64,000 nt of DNA from Siphonodentalium dalli (taxonomy: Eukaryota; Mollusca; Scaphopoda; Gadilida; Siphonodentaliidae), in assembly GCA_032622095.1 (NCBI GenBank), contig CP136063.1:23066987-23130986 (forward strand). Direction: 5' to 3'. Within the stretch, counting starts at the first letter, position 1; every line of letters starts with the position of its first letter. The notes under the pieces were generated by a model. It was not told the DNA's origin and ran no database searches. It worked only from the letters and a program-made list of their open reading frames with translations. Of this stretch, positions 12,415-24,959 are shown in pieces. Made by a program: the position numbers and the translations under genes.

Positions 12415-13322
12415 GGGGTGGGTAGATCATGCCATGAATCTCTACTAATGCTAACGCCCGTAGAGAATAGAGATCATACTCCATCAGTTCAAAACCCGGA
12501 AACTTTTTTATAGTTTTGACAGGGAACCGTATAAAGTCGAAAAAATAACGCGGGGAATGTACTTCTTTGTTCATACCTGTTGCTTAATGATTTATTCATC
12601 GGTACGTGAAGTTCCCAGCTCGAGATTACATTATTTACGTGACTTTTGAGACCCGATTCCGTGATAAATATTTATTTTATTCCCTGTCGCCAAATTCAGG
12701 CCATAAGCGGCCGCACGCGGAAACAATTCTGTGTCAAGCTCCCCCTGCGTAACACACACTCACACAATCCAATGCGACGGCAGTCTCTGTTATCGGGGAC
12801 ACCACGGGCCGTAGTACTAGTGTACAAGTTTCTTCACAACGGAGACAGATACAAACGATTTATGCACGAAACAATGTTTTATTCCAAATCAATGGCAATA
12901 TAAAGCAGATATTATAGTGTGTATTAATCCAGTGTGAGTGTTGTAACGCAGGGGGAGCTTGACCAGCTTGCAACCGGTTCGGTGGCTGGAAATTATACTT
13001 TAGTCATCGACCAATCAGAATTGCTTCCGCGTGCGGCCGCTTACGGCCTGAATTTGGCGACAGGGAATAAAATAAATATTTATCGCGGAATCGGGTCTCA
13101 AAAGTCAATAATGTAATCTCGAGCTGGGAACTTCACGTACCGATGAATAAATCATTAAGCAACAGGTATGAACAAAGTACATTCCCCGCGTTATTTTTTC
13201 GACTTTATACGGTTCGCTGTCAAAACTTAAAAAAAGTTCCCGGGTTTTGAACTGATGGAGCATGATCTCTACAGGCGTTAGCATTAGTAGAGATTCATGG
13301 CATGATCTATGGGGCGGGTATA
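12415..13322. repeat. Long inverted repeat, arms ~350 bp
   Basis: The left arm (about 12415-12765) pairs with the right arm (about 12944-13322). Shared landmarks are AGATCATGCCATGAATCTCT, the NotI-like GCGGCCGC and GCAGGGGGAGCTTGA. The right arm has about 50 extra bases (12965-13020). The loop of about 180 bp (12766-12943) has no ORF of note. Confidence 0.85.
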
Positions 13323-13429
13323 GTCACGGACCCTATGTAAACAACTGCTTCCAAGCCAAAAATCAAGAAATGTGAGTATATTTTTATCGTTCATCATTCT
13401 TCACAGAGTTCAGAAAACATACCCATATT

Positions 13430-13645
13430 TTTTTCTTAGATATGGACTTTGTGTTGAACAGTTTGTTGAATTTGGGTTCGAAAAAATACATTTTAAAAAC
13501 TTCTATAAATTTCACATTTTGTATTTTTAACATAATCCACCATGAATTATACTATTAAAATGTTGCATCAACGGGCTTGGTTGCTTTGATTACTAAAAGT
13601 GAACATAATTCTTTATTTTGACTCTATCAAATATGGGCTGAAATT
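13430..13645. repeat. Inverted copy of 7440-7650 repeat, uninterrupted
   Basis: Continues through TTCTTAGATATGGACTTTGT without the type Q element, so it shows the pre-insertion state. Confidence 0.7.
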
Positions 13646-13649
13646 GAAA

Positions 13650-14450
13650 ATGGGTTAGCAAAGTCCTCAAGTTTATCAAGTCAGGTCTGACTACTTACGA
13701 AGTAGAGCATACTGACACACCAACCAACCAAATAATCAAATATGTAGCTACCAAGGGATGGTATGTGGATATTGTGTTGCCTTGATTGTGGTCACGGTAA
13801 GCATCAATTATGCTAATGTAATGATGTCGCCCAACCCTGCATGACTGATATTTCTGAATTCGTGCACGGAAAAACCCAGCGTATGACCTTGACCCTAACG
13901 ATATTGGAGACACACTAAAAGGTGTAAGCCGATGCCGGATACAAATAAAAGCCGAAATAACAACAAAATTAATACAAGACAGTCAATGACCGTGGGGTCA
14001 CTCAACTGACCGTGGGTCACTCAACTGACTGCAAAGACTGAGACTCTGGAGAACTTGTCATAATCAGTTTAAAATAAGTAGTTCTAAACAGGACATGTTG
14101 CTAGAGAGGCTTTATGTGTGTATATAGGTGAATATCCACCTTGAAATTACCAATTGTACACTACTGATCACCCCCTCTCCAGCTCATAACTAGTTCCCTC
14201 CCTCCCGGACTTCCAAGTTCGTAAATCCTTTCGCTCACCTCCCTTAGGTTGGAAAATATTTCACAACCGACACGTCAAACTTTCTCAATTGTTGGAAATT
14301 TCCAATGGCACAAGCACCTTTTAAAAAACAAACATTTAGACATGTTTGAAGCCCAATTATCCATGGAACCTAAACACTGTATGTCAGATTAATCAGTCAG
14401 GTGGTTCCAAGGTAGATGTTTTAATGAGTTTGAGATATCAATGATTTTTT
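13650..14450. other. No gene seen
   Basis: A short duplication of GACCGTGGGTCACTCAACT at 13988-14028. No exon recognised. Confidence 0.45.
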
Positions 14451-14454
14451 AGTC

Positions 14455-15250
14455 CCTGTAGCCATTTATTGACCAGTTGCATGACCTCATTTTAACAAAT
14501 CTGAATCTCAGTCACCAAAAGGCCATCCACACTATATGTAAGCTAAATAGTCCAACCTCTCTTGAGAATACATTTTAAGAATTACAATAGAGACAAATAG
14601 TTATGTCCCTGGTCCCACCCTATTTGACATGGTGGCCCCCATATGAATAAATTTGAATCCCAGTCACCAATGAACCCTTCATACTAAATATCAGTAAAAT
14701 AGACATGATGGTTCTTGTGAAGGAAGCATATTAAGAATTATTATGGAGGGAAACAGTCCTTTGCTTTGCCCATATTTGACCTGGTGGCACCAATTTAACA
14801 AATCTGAATTCCAGTCAAACAAGAACATTCCATGCTAAATAAGCCAACTAGTTCTTGCAAACATGTTTTAAGAATTACTATGGAGTGAAATAGTTAATCC
14901 CTGGTTCTACCCTTATTTGATTTTGTGATCCCATTTTCACAAATCTGAATTCCTGTCACCCAAGGTAATTTCATTCCAAATATAAGAAAAATATGCCATT
15001 TTGGTTCTTGCAAAGAAGACAGATCATGAATTACAATGGAGAGAAAGAGTATTGTATCTGGCCTTGCACCTATTTGACCTGGTGACCCTCCTTGAACAAA
15101 TGTGAATCACAATCCCCAAAGGAGCCTCTATATTAAATGTGAGCTAAATAGACCTGGTGATTCTGTCAAAGAAGACTTTTCAAGGGTTACTATAGAGGGA
15201 AAGTATGCCCCTGGCTTTTCCCTATTTGACCTGGTGACCCTATCTGAAAT
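14455..15250. mobile_element. Pearl-like element core, type R, ~150-bp units
   Basis: Five degenerate units contain CTGAATYYCAGTCACC (14503, 14652, 14806, 14945, 15100) and TATTTGACCTGGTG. Related units lie at 51745-52040 and 52330-53480. Confidence 0.65.
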
Positions 15251-15724
15251 GAAATAGTATAGCTGGCAGTGTCAAATATGTTCTCTTGTGAGGTGGTGGG
15301 AGTGGGAGTGTTAGATGTCCTATTGAGATATTTGAACAAATGCAATTGGTAGATTGTTGTAATTAGGAATTAATGACCTCTAGCAGATCCCAAGGGAATG
15401 TTTATAGATATGTCAGATTTCACTTGACATGTGTAGGCATACAATACCAAAGTAATGCTACTTATTAATGATTCTCTGTCCAGAATTTGAGTAAATATTA
15501 TTTTTGGGACCAGGGAGGCAGAAGCAGTGAACTTGAGTGAAGGGCCAGGAAGCATAACCTTCAGAATGGTAATGGCATTAGTTTTAGATTTGTTTAACAT
15601 GTTAAACAAAACAAAATAATTGACACCATGGAGTTAAATCTGAATTGAAATTGATATTATCTTTTTTTTTTAATATTTAAAAAACAATTCACATTTTTTA
15701 AAAATATATATTTTTTTATTTTAA

Positions 15725-16100
15725 AGTGATGTGAACACTCTGGTAGGGTGATCAAACAGAAATGGAGAATAATCTTGTTCAAAGTAGTTATTTTAACAAA
15801 TATTATATCTAAACTAACAACACGTACACACACCGTCATGCTTATATATTAATTAAATGCAGTGACTGCCGATGGTGAAAACGTGTTCGTTAGTTTATGG
15901 CCGATAGATGCATCCCGATTCTAGTAAATGTTTACAATTTAGCATAGTTCAGACAATGTTTTCTATGGAGTGGTACGGTCGATTTGCTTCAGATTTTCGG
16001 TGATGTTAGTAGAATGCTACATTCCTCCAGTTGGCATAGCACCAGAATACGAACTTATCAGTTTCACACACCCGAACAAGTACATAACATGTCTTTAAGC
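15725..16100. repeat. Dispersed repeat S, copy 1
   Basis: Shares AATGGAGAATAATCTTGYTC, ATATTAATTAAATGCAGTGA and CTTATCAGTTTCACACACCC with 34236-34570, 38935-39382 and 43965-44240 (partial 53475-53620). On the minus strand TATATAAG precedes the conserved ATTCTCCATTTC. Confidence 0.7.
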
Positions 16101-16124
16101 AAGCTAGGATTTCAATTAATTTTT

Positions 16125-16285
16125 TTTTAAAAACACATCTGAATGTGAGTCACATCCACACCAAATATGAACACATTCGGTCTTATAGTTCTGGAGAAGA
16201 AGATTATTCTTGACGGGCGGATGGACGACGGTCGAGGAGTGATGAATATAGCTCCACCAGACTTCATCTCAGGTGAGCTAAAAAG
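16125..16285. mobile_element. Pearl-like 3' fragment
   Basis: CCACACCAAATATGAACACA, CTGGAGAAGAAGATTATTCT, a degenerate GGACGACGG microsatellite and a TGAGCTAAAAA end. Confidence 0.45.
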
Positions 16286-16289
16286 GTGA

Positions 16290-17360
16290 AAGCGGGGCCT
16301 GATAGGGATTCGTTCTGAATCAAGCACACTAAACGTGTCGAGCTGGCCGGCTCCAATTAAAACGTGTTAGCGTCTTATGTGCTTACCGTTGTGGCTATAG
16401 CGGTATTAAATCGGATTAACTGGCGATTAATTAGCGACGCTGGGCTATTGGTTTTGTGTTTTGATGGCAGTTTGGGAGACAAATGTATACAATTCTAAAT
16501 GACAACTATATTTAATCAGAATGCATAAAATAAGCACATATAAATAACAAACAAGATAAAGCATAATTTCAAATTATATATCCACACATTAATATCTGAC
16601 AATACCCACACTGGATGTGTCCAAAATATGAAGGCTTTAAGGTAATGAGTAAAAATATATCTGATATTCACAATGAAACTAACGAGAATTTTGACTTTTA
16701 GGGAACCAGCAAAAATACCTATTCTTCCCATGCATGAATAATTCACTACACTTATGTAAAATTTTATAGTTTATTTGCGGAATATTGAGGAGCTACACTC
16801 CCCAAAATAGAACTGTAGACATACTTTACTAGTATACATTAATACATAAATAGAACTGTAGACATACTATAGTATACATTAGTACATAAAACATATGTTA
16901 TACTGAATGAAAGCCAATTTATAAATAACTAGTTGGGGTACCTGCCTACCTGGTGTTGCTCGGGCGAAGAATGTGTAATTTATTAGTGGCCCTTCAGTCA
17001 TTTAAAAATAATTATTAGTCATCTGCGGTAAACAGTACCTATTGCATGACTCTCCGGATAAAGTTAAATTTGATAATAATGCATCATGTTTCATTTTACT
17101 TTTGTACACCAATTTCCCCACATATTGTCTGGAGTGATATTAAACGCTCTTTATCAAATAATTTATTAGCCCCCCTTTAAGTCATTTGAGGTCAAAGGTG
17201 CCTATCCCATGACAGTCTCCTGGTCAGGTGACCCATCTGAACGGTATGGTATGTAATTAGCATGAGGCCATTCTACACATGTTTATATGCCTATCATATA
17301 GTTGAAAGATGAACCCGAATCCTGCTTCTAACAAGACAGTCAATGATTGTGAAGTAAAGA
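16290..17360. other. No gene seen
   Basis: A ~35-bp direct repeat (AGAACTGTAGACATACT) at 16810-16885. Otherwise unique-looking AT-rich sequence. Confidence 0.45.
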
Positions 17361-17363
17361 CTA

Positions 17364-17754
17364 CAGTAATGCCCTAAATAATCGACTCCTTAACCACAGC
17401 AGAATTATGGGTAACTTTGCAGGATTTTTGGAAATATGGCTTGTTGCCATTCATCGGAAAGCTCTCGCCATCATTAATATATATAATAATTACGGTGTGT
17501 GTGGCCAATTTAGATATAATATTTGTAAAATATAACTACTTTGAGGAAGATTAGTCTCAATTCAATTCAATTCTTTATTCTCATCACCTTATAATAAATG
17601 GTATGGAGAAAACACATTTACAATATATACATTATATATATATATCACTGAGAGCTTTCTGATGAATGGCAACAAGCCATATTTCCGACTAAATACTGAA
17701 AAGTTACCCATAATTCTGCTGTGGTTAAGGAGTCGATTATTTAGAGCATTACTG
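17364..17754. mobile_element. TA-flanked hairpin MITE (CAGTAATGCCC), split by 165 bp
   Basis: TA plus CAGTAATGCCCTAAATAATC on the left and GAGCATTACTG plus TA on the right. The two arms pair over about 110 bp. The interruption (about 17476-17645) contains a piece of repeat S. Confidence 0.7.
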
Positions 17755-17827
17755 TACTCATTATGTTTTTGAAATGCGCTCTTGTATTGTATAATACTTG
17801 TTGGACCAAGCCTGAGTTTAGTCATGA

Positions 17828-18575
17828 ATGATGTCCCCAGAGGGTGAATTTAATGACGATGTCCCGCATAGTGGGCTAGCATCACTAAATTCACCCCCTC
17901 ATTCTGCATGGCCTCATCTGCTATGTGACATTCGGCAAACCTCATCAGACAGATTCCGTCACTGTTTGCCCCAGAGGTCATAGGTCAAGGAGTCCAGAAT
18001 GGCTATGGGAGACACAGACTTAGATTGAAGTTCCCTGTGAATATTGTGATGTACACACATTGGACCTCGATTATGCAATGTGTCGTCTGCCAATTTGGGG
18101 ATATAGAGAAACTAATCTAAAAAAGATATAGTATCTATGTGAAGAAGTTTCTATAGAAATTTGTTAATAAAGAAACTTTCCAGAGAAGATGAGACCTAAG
18201 CAGAATGAGGTTCCCAGAGGGTGAATTTAGTGATGCTAGCCTGCTATGCCGGATAGCGTCACTAAATTCACCCTCTGGGGACCTCATTCTGCAAATAACA
18301 GGCACCTTATTCTCAGGCCTGGGCAAGCCTTGAAATAGTGTGTCTGTCATTTGCAGAATGAGTTCCCCAGAGGGTGAATTTAGTGATGCTACCCCGCATA
18401 GTGGGCTAGCATCACCAAATTCACCCTCTGGGGACCTCATTCTGCTTACAACTCAGCAGAATGAGGTTCCCAGAGGGTGAATTTAGTGATGCTACCCCGC
18501 ATAGTGGGCTAGCATCACCAAATTCACCCTCTGGGAACCTCATTCTGCAAACTCAGGCTTGTATTGGATCATATA
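17828..18575. mobile_element. hAT-like hairpin element copies (GCAGAATGAGG family)
   Basis: Hairpins at about 17835-17912, 18203-18296, 18354-18445 and 18455-18548, with linkers shared with 1-936 and 27685-28128. The segment 18205-18590 is duplicated nearly identically at 19590-19990. Confidence 0.7.
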
Positions 18576-18581
18576 ACTTTA

Positions 18582-19180
18582 AAGGCCCACTTAATTTTCG
18601 AGTCGCGAATTTTTTTTTTTTATAGTGACTTGATATACTGTTTTAATAACAATCTATGCCATAAAATATGATTAAAATACTATAATTCATCACTATTTGA
18701 AACATCTGTGTCTCAGAAGATGCCCACATAGAAATAGAATACTGCTGAAATCATAGAATGACTTCCCCCCTTTGGCTCCCAGAATGCAACAGAATTCAAA
18801 CTTATTCAATGGAAGGGGATGAACTTGATCTTTAATATATAGAGTTATATAGGATAGGATAATATTTTATTTCACAATACATTAATACATTATAATATAA
18901 GTGAATTCATATACATGTATGTATTGAGTGGAGTGCCTAGGCCTATGATGGATATGAATGAATATGCAACATTCAGTTATTCCCCCTGCGTTGAAAATAA
19001 TACTGCTTTTTACTGCAATCTAGATGACAGAACGCATTGGCAACTCAACAAAAACGACATGTCCATTACACTGGATTAGTTGATAATACAATGTTTTGGA
19101 GCTTCCTCTTTCAAATGGTATATAATATGGCATATATTTTATATAATGTAATCTGGGGTTTCGAAAATTAAGTGGGCCTT
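18582..19180. mobile_element. 599-bp element with terminal repeat AAGGCCCACTTAATTTTCGA
   Basis: Perfect 20-bp inverted termini with TA on both sides (18580-18581, 19181-19182). The interior is AT-rich without ORF. The left part recurs at 55797-56235. Confidence 0.8.
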
Positions 19181-19299
19181 TAACCATCACAACAGAATTC
19201 TACTTCTCCCTAATATCCAAATATGGAGAAGTGATTTCTCCCAATATGAAACCTCTAGGCTGTTCCCTGTTATCGAATATTAGTCTGCAAGTCTGCAAA

Positions 19300-19990
19300 T
19301 AGCATGTCTGTCATTTGCAGAATGAGGTCCCCAGAGGGTGAATTTGGTGACGCTATCCCGCCATCACCAATTTCAGCCTCTGGAGACCTCATTCTGCTTA
19401 GGCCCTCAACTGCTATGGTAGATCTAGGATCAGATTGAAGTTCCCCAGTTGAAGTTGGTGATGATCACCCATTGGGCACCTCGATTATGGATTTTACCTT
19501 CTGCAAATTAGGGGATATAGAAACTTCCCATATGGGAAAACATAACTAAAAACAATGTTAATTTGATACTATAGATACTTCCCAGAAGATGAGGCCTAAG
19601 CAGAATGAGGTCTCCAGAGGGTCAATTTGGTGATGCTAGCCCGCTGTGCAGGATAGCATCACTAAATTCACCCTCTGGGGACCTCATTCTGCAAATAACA
19701 GGCACCTTATTCTCAGGCCTGGGCAAGCCTTGAAATAGTGTGTCTGTCATTTGCAGAATGAGTTCCCCAGAGGGTGAATTTAGTGATGCTACCCCGCATA
19801 GTGGGCTAGCATCACCAAATTCACCCTCTGGGGACCTCATTCTGCTTACAACTCAGCAGAATGAGGTTCCCAGAGGGTGAATTTAGTGATGCTACCCCAC
19901 ATAGTGGGCTAGCATCACCAAATTCACCCTCTGGGAACCTCATTCTGCAAACTCAGGCTTGTATTGGATCATATAACTTTAATATAAAGG
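19300..19990. mobile_element. hAT-like hairpin composite, second copy
   Basis: Hairpins at about 19317-19400, 19600-19695, 19755-19846 and 19855-19950, with the same linker sequences. It ends in the AAAGGCCCACTTAA start of the 599-bp family, which is cut at TTAA by the next element. Confidence 0.7.
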
Positions 19991-19995
19991 CCCAC

Positions 19996-20350
19996 TTAAC
20001 CCTTTACCCAACAGAAGGGCCATGTGCCAATGCATTCTCTTATATATGCGAGTCGACCATAGGTCGCCTCGCATATATAAGAGAATGCATTGGCTTAACA
20101 CATTAAAAATTATAAAATTGTTAAAGAATGTAAGAAAAAATGGTAAAAAGTGTTAAAAAAATATGGTCGACTCGCATATATAAGAGAATGCATTGGCACA
20201 GGGCATAACTGTAACTATCACAATGTGGTCAAGGAGCCGGTTCCAATGATATCCATATGTGTATGGTTCTATTGAGACAGACCGAAGATATTTTAGGCTG
20301 TTGAAGCTTTATTTGGCCGGTTTTGGCCGGTTTGTTGGGTAAAGGGTTAA
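19996..20350. mobile_element. TTAA hairpin MITE, family A, copy 4
   Basis: TTAA at both ends. Its second palindrome has lost one arm near 20160. It is inserted in the TTAA of GGCCCACTTAATTTTCG, whose intact form is at 18582. Confidence 0.85.
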
Positions 20351-21670
20351 ACGTGTCCCATAAATCTATTAAATTAAACTATATACAAAACAGCAGTCAA
20401 ACTTTTGTTCAAAAGTTATTCACCAAAGCTGAGCAAATAAACAAAATATAACAATATTCCCTAAGCAAAATGCATGAAAAGGTATAAATACATGTATATT
20501 GTAAATGTTAAAATATATAATTCATGTACATGTATAACACATACAGAAAATAGTCCAAGTTTCCTTAAACATTTAACCCTTCCATGACTGGAGTCTGCTC
20601 AGGTCTGTGAGGGGCTCCATAAGAGTAGTTTAGCCCTTCCATGACTGGAGCTTCCTGAAAGTTTGTGAAAACCCTGTGCCAATGCATTCTCTTATATATT
20701 CGAGTCTCCCATAGGGAGCCTCGTATATATATATATAAGAGAATACATTGGCCTAACAATATTTACCTTGACCTTGTAAGTCAGTGTATTCTCTTATATA
20801 TGTGAAGCTCAGACATATAAGAGAATGCACTGGCACAGTATCTTTAATGCTGCACATGCGAGTCTCCCATAGGGAGCCTTGTATATATATATAAGAGAAT
20901 ACATTGGCCTAACAATATTTACCTTGACCTTGTAAGTCAGTGTATTCTCTTATATATGTGAAGCTCAGACATATAAGAGAATGCACTGGCACAGTATCTT
21001 TAATGCTGCACCAGCCAAGCTCCTGGATCGTTATGAAAGGGTTAAACGAGATGGAAATAATAGTTAACCCTTACATTGACTGCAGCTGCTGTTCCCTGTT
21101 ATCGAATATTAGTCTGATGTGCTGGACTTTACAAGTTTTCTCATTAAAACCTGTCCCATAAATCTATTAAATTAAACTATATACAAAGCAGCAATCAAAC
21201 TTTTGTTCAAAAGTTATTCACCAAAGCTGAGCAAATAAACAAAATATAACAATATTCTCTAAGCAAAATGCATGAAAAGGTATAAATACAAGTATATTGT
21301 AAATGTTAAAATATATAATAATTCATGTACATGTACAACACATACAGTTAAAATATATAATAATTCATGTACATGTATAACACATACATAAAATAGTCCA
21401 AGTTTCTATTTAACTTTTAACCCTTCCATGACTGGAGCTTCCTGAAATTTTGCGATAACCTTGTGCCAATGCATTCTCTTATATATATGTGAGTCTCCCA
21501 TAGGCAGCCTCGCATGTGTACAAGAATACATTGGCCTAACAATATTCCTTGACCTTGTAAGTCAGTGTATTCTCTTATATATGTGAAGCTCAGACATATA
21601 AGAGAATGCACTGGCACAGTATCTTCAATGCTACACCAGCGAAGCTCCTGGATCGTTATGAAAGGGTTAA
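20351..21670. repeat. Tandem segmental duplication with TTAA family D elements
   Basis: GTCCCATAAATCTATTAAAT through TAGTCCAAGTTTC occurs at 20355-20565 and 21150-21410. Each copy is followed by a family D element with TTAA, CCCTTCCATGACTGGAGC and ATGAAAGGG (20573-21045; 21417-21670). The first also contains an internal duplication of about 150 bp. Family D hairpins are diverged versions of the family A palindrome. Confidence 0.75.
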
Positions 21671-21688
21671 ACGAGATGGAAATAATAG

Positions 21689-22143
21689 TTAACCCTTACA
21701 TTGACTGGAGCTGCTGAAATTTTTGAAAACCCTGTGCAATTGAATTATCTTATATATGTTAGTCTCCCATAGGGAGCCTCACATATATGAGAGAATACAT
21801 TGGCCAAACAATATTTACATTGACCTTGAAAACCAGGGCATTCTAGCATATATGAGAATGCACTGGCACAGGATCTTTAACCCTTTGAGTGCCAGGTCCG
21901 ATTTTTGTATCAACCCATATACCCTGTGCCAATGCATTCTCTTATATATGCGAGTCGACCATAGGTCGCCTCGCATATATAAGAGAATGCATTGGCCTAA
22001 CATTTTTTTTTTTTACAATTTTAATAATTTATTCTTATATTCTTGAACAGACTTATTTTGTAGATTTAGGGCCGATGAGATCGGCCCCTGGCACTCAACG
22101 GGTTAATGCTGCACCAGCATAGCTCCTGTCATGAATGGGTTAA
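21689..22143. mobile_element. TTAA family D element carrying a nested family B element
   Basis: Outer ends: TTAACCCTTACATTGACTGG and TCATGAATGGGTTAA. At 21877-22106 a family B element (CCCTTTGAGTGCCAGG ... TGGCACTCAACGGG) is inserted in GATCTTTAATGCTGCACC. Other family D copies keep this site uninterrupted. Confidence 0.85.
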
Positions 22144-22149
22144 CCAGTT

Positions 22150-23640
22150 TGTGATATTGGTTGTTCTTGATGCTGGTTGAGGTCAAATATCTGTTAAATT
22201 ACCCTCCATTACCCTCCTATAGCAGACTTTACACCCAGACGTTTGGGTCCGAATGTCTTGACAATTGTAATCAGCTTTATCATTACATACCTGGTGTTTG
22301 GGAGTGATGCCAGGAGGATTTATAACCTATAACCCACTCCGGCAATGTTATAATGCCGCTGAAGAGCGTATGTATAGTTTGTGAATATTTTCCTATGTAC
22401 CCCATACCCAGTGGGTTTGTACCCTTTTATCCTAAATATCAACACAGAATATTATATTTATGGGAATGAGTTATATCTTACGTTCACCATGATTTATTAA
22501 AAATTAGATTTATGCTAAAATATGTATATTTATTCTGTGTAACTCTAATTAATCACATTCGTTTATGTTGGTAAAAGACGAGTTTGCACTCTTCCGAATT
22601 ATTATAAATGTGATAAATTGTAAATATCTTTTCTTATTAAATTCCCATTTGATTTAACAATTCATGAATAGAGATCAGAACAATGGAATAAACTGGTTAC
22701 TGGGTTAAAGGTGAATTGTCTCTTCATATAACAATCTTTAAATAGTTTCTTGGATATTAAATAATAAATATGAATTTTAGACCCATGTCCGGAAACGCTT
22801 CTATCAATTAATATTGAATTTATTTCAAATATTTTATTAGAAAATGAGATGATTAAGTGCGACAATTTATTGTTCTATTTTTAGAACATGTCATTCAGGC
22901 GATACCATATAGCGATAGAGATCATTAGGTTGTTCCCATAGCAATGCTCCGAACGTCAAATTTCCCAAAAAGGTTGTTTGTATTGTTTTATTACATAATA
23001 GTTATAAGCGATAATGAGTCTAATTAACGTTTATTTGTGACAAAATTACACAATACAATTTCTGGTCTCTGTTAACAGTAACCACTATTGTTCATTAGCT
23101 AAACAACCACATATTTTTAGACAGAAAATATTTTAAATATAATCAATATTAATCGATAGAAGCATTTCTGGACAGAGGTCTTCGATTCATATCTAATATT
23201 TTATAACCCGGTAACTATATAACACATGTTTACAAAGAGAGAGACCATCTTTAATATCAATGGAATTATTAAATTTAAATGAATGGGTTGCTTGGCTTAA
23301 ACCCGCCACAGAAAAGTAAATTTTTAGTAATGGAAAGGATCTTTGAAGTAAACCAGCACCTAGAAGAACCAATATCTCAAGCTGTTTATCACATGGGACG
23401 AAACCACAGGTACCTGGAACAAAATGACCCCCCCCCCACAAAGTACATAACGTCTCTGTTTCAGGTACCTGCGCAGGCCTGCAAATTTGAGGCGAATGAC
23501 CTTTCAGTTGGCCTGGATGTTATCTAAAATGAAAATGCCACAAATTAAAAACAAGTCGCGCCAAAGTTTTATGTAGGTTTTGCGATAACTGATTTTCAAC
23601 CTTGATTTTAGACATACAAAAGTATTATCAATAAGTTGCT
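22150..23640. other. No gene seen
   Basis: AT-rich. Short frames at 23193-23441 (minus) and 23279-23527 (plus) overlap each other and show no domain or splice context. Confidence 0.45.
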
Positions 23641-23644
23641 GGTA

Positions 23645-23905
23645 TGCCCAGCTGTAGTTAATAATACCAGCTGTAGTTAATAATACCTGCAGCTGTAGTT
23701 AATAATACCTGCAGCTGTAGTTAATAATACCAGCTGTAGTTAATAATACCAGCTGTAGTTAATAATACCAGCCAGCTGTAGTTAATAATACCAGCCAGCT
23801 GTAGTTAATAATACCAGCTGTAGTTAATAATACCAGCTGTAGTTAATAATACCAGCTGTAGTTAATAATACCAGCTGTAGTTAATAATACCAGCTGTAGT
23901 GATTA
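23645..23905. repeat. 19-bp minisatellite AGCTGTAGTTAATAATACC, ~13 units
   Basis: Mostly exact units; a few carry an added TG or AGCC before the next AGCTG. Confidence 0.95.
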
Positions 23906-24469
23906 TAACAGTTTGTGTAACTCTTCTGTTAACCTATGGTATGGGTTATCTAAGCACAAACCAGGTGAACGAAAAATAAGTTACACATAATTTTGAAACC
24001 TGCAGGCCTGCTGTGGGGCAAACGGCACACACAGAGACACGGAACATGTCTACAAGAAACCCGGACGGTGTCAATGTGATTTAAGAGGCCTGGAAGAACA
24101 CAAGAACCCTGGATCAAATGTATTTAAATCAGGTTTCTTATGACGGTATTTCGGGGTTGTTGTGTAGACGTGATCCACTTTTCGTTGGTTGCCGTTTGTC
24201 CAGTGTATCTATGTCGAAGTAATAACAAAAAATAGCACCATCAGCCATCATGGCATAAAATGCCATGTCAAACCATAATATAGTGTTATATATACAGTTA
24301 TATAAATGCAAACATAAGTCCCTTAGCTCGATCATTGAGCCAAATTACCCCATTAAGTATAGAATGGGACTTGTAGGTCATTCTCAAATCAAGTTAAAAT
24401 TGTGGGAATTTCTGAGAAGCTTAATTAAATCACCATATTTAATAATATAATAAGGAATTTGTCAGAATA

Positions 24470-24830
24470 TTTGTGCTTTTCATGTGTTGTTTATGTATTG
24501 TTTATATGCACATGTGTCATACATTTGTTGTATGTGTGTTGTTTATGTGTTCATGCATTGTTTATGTGTACATGTGTTGTTAATACACATGTATGTATTG
24601 GTGTTGTTTATATGTAATGTGTTGTTTATGTGTAGTATGGGTTGTACATGTGTTGTTTATGTGTTGTTTATGCACACATGTGTTGTTTATGTGTTCATGT
24701 GTTGTTTGCGTGTACATGTGTTGTTTGTGTGTCCATGTATTGTTTATGTGTTGTTTATACCGGTATGTCCATGTGTTGTGCATGTGTTGTTTATGCATAC
24801 ATGTGTTGTTTAATATGTGCAAATGTATTT
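24470..24830. repeat. Degenerate TGTGTTGTTTATG microsatellite
   Basis: Repeats of GTGTTGTTTATGTGT with ACATG variants. The resulting Cys/Val or His/Asn-Thr frames are compositional. Confidence 0.9.
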
Positions 24831-24959
24831 TTATATTTACTATGCATCAATCAACATCATGTGTCATTGGTGGAATCATTGCCGGTTGTTTATCGTGATA
24901 AATTCATGTGTTTTCTCGATTTGATACCAAAATTGAAATAGATTCTTAAGACAACTTTT

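Noticed and set aside
18135-18440. Frames coding MRSPEGEFGDASPLCG... at many positions
   Set aside because: All are translations of the hAT-like GCAGAATGAGG hairpin; they occur on both strands of the palindrome.
21756-22046. Frames with CANAFSYICESTIGRLAYIRECIGL
   Set aside because: Translations of the TTAA-element palindrome, repeated wherever it occurs.
22321-22480. tRNA-like hairpins in AT-rich DNA
   Set aside because: No A-box and B-box pair or cloverleaf could be drawn.
24484-24941. Cys/Val-rich frames suggesting a small cysteine-rich protein
   Set aside because: Produced by the TGTGTTGTTTATG microsatellite.
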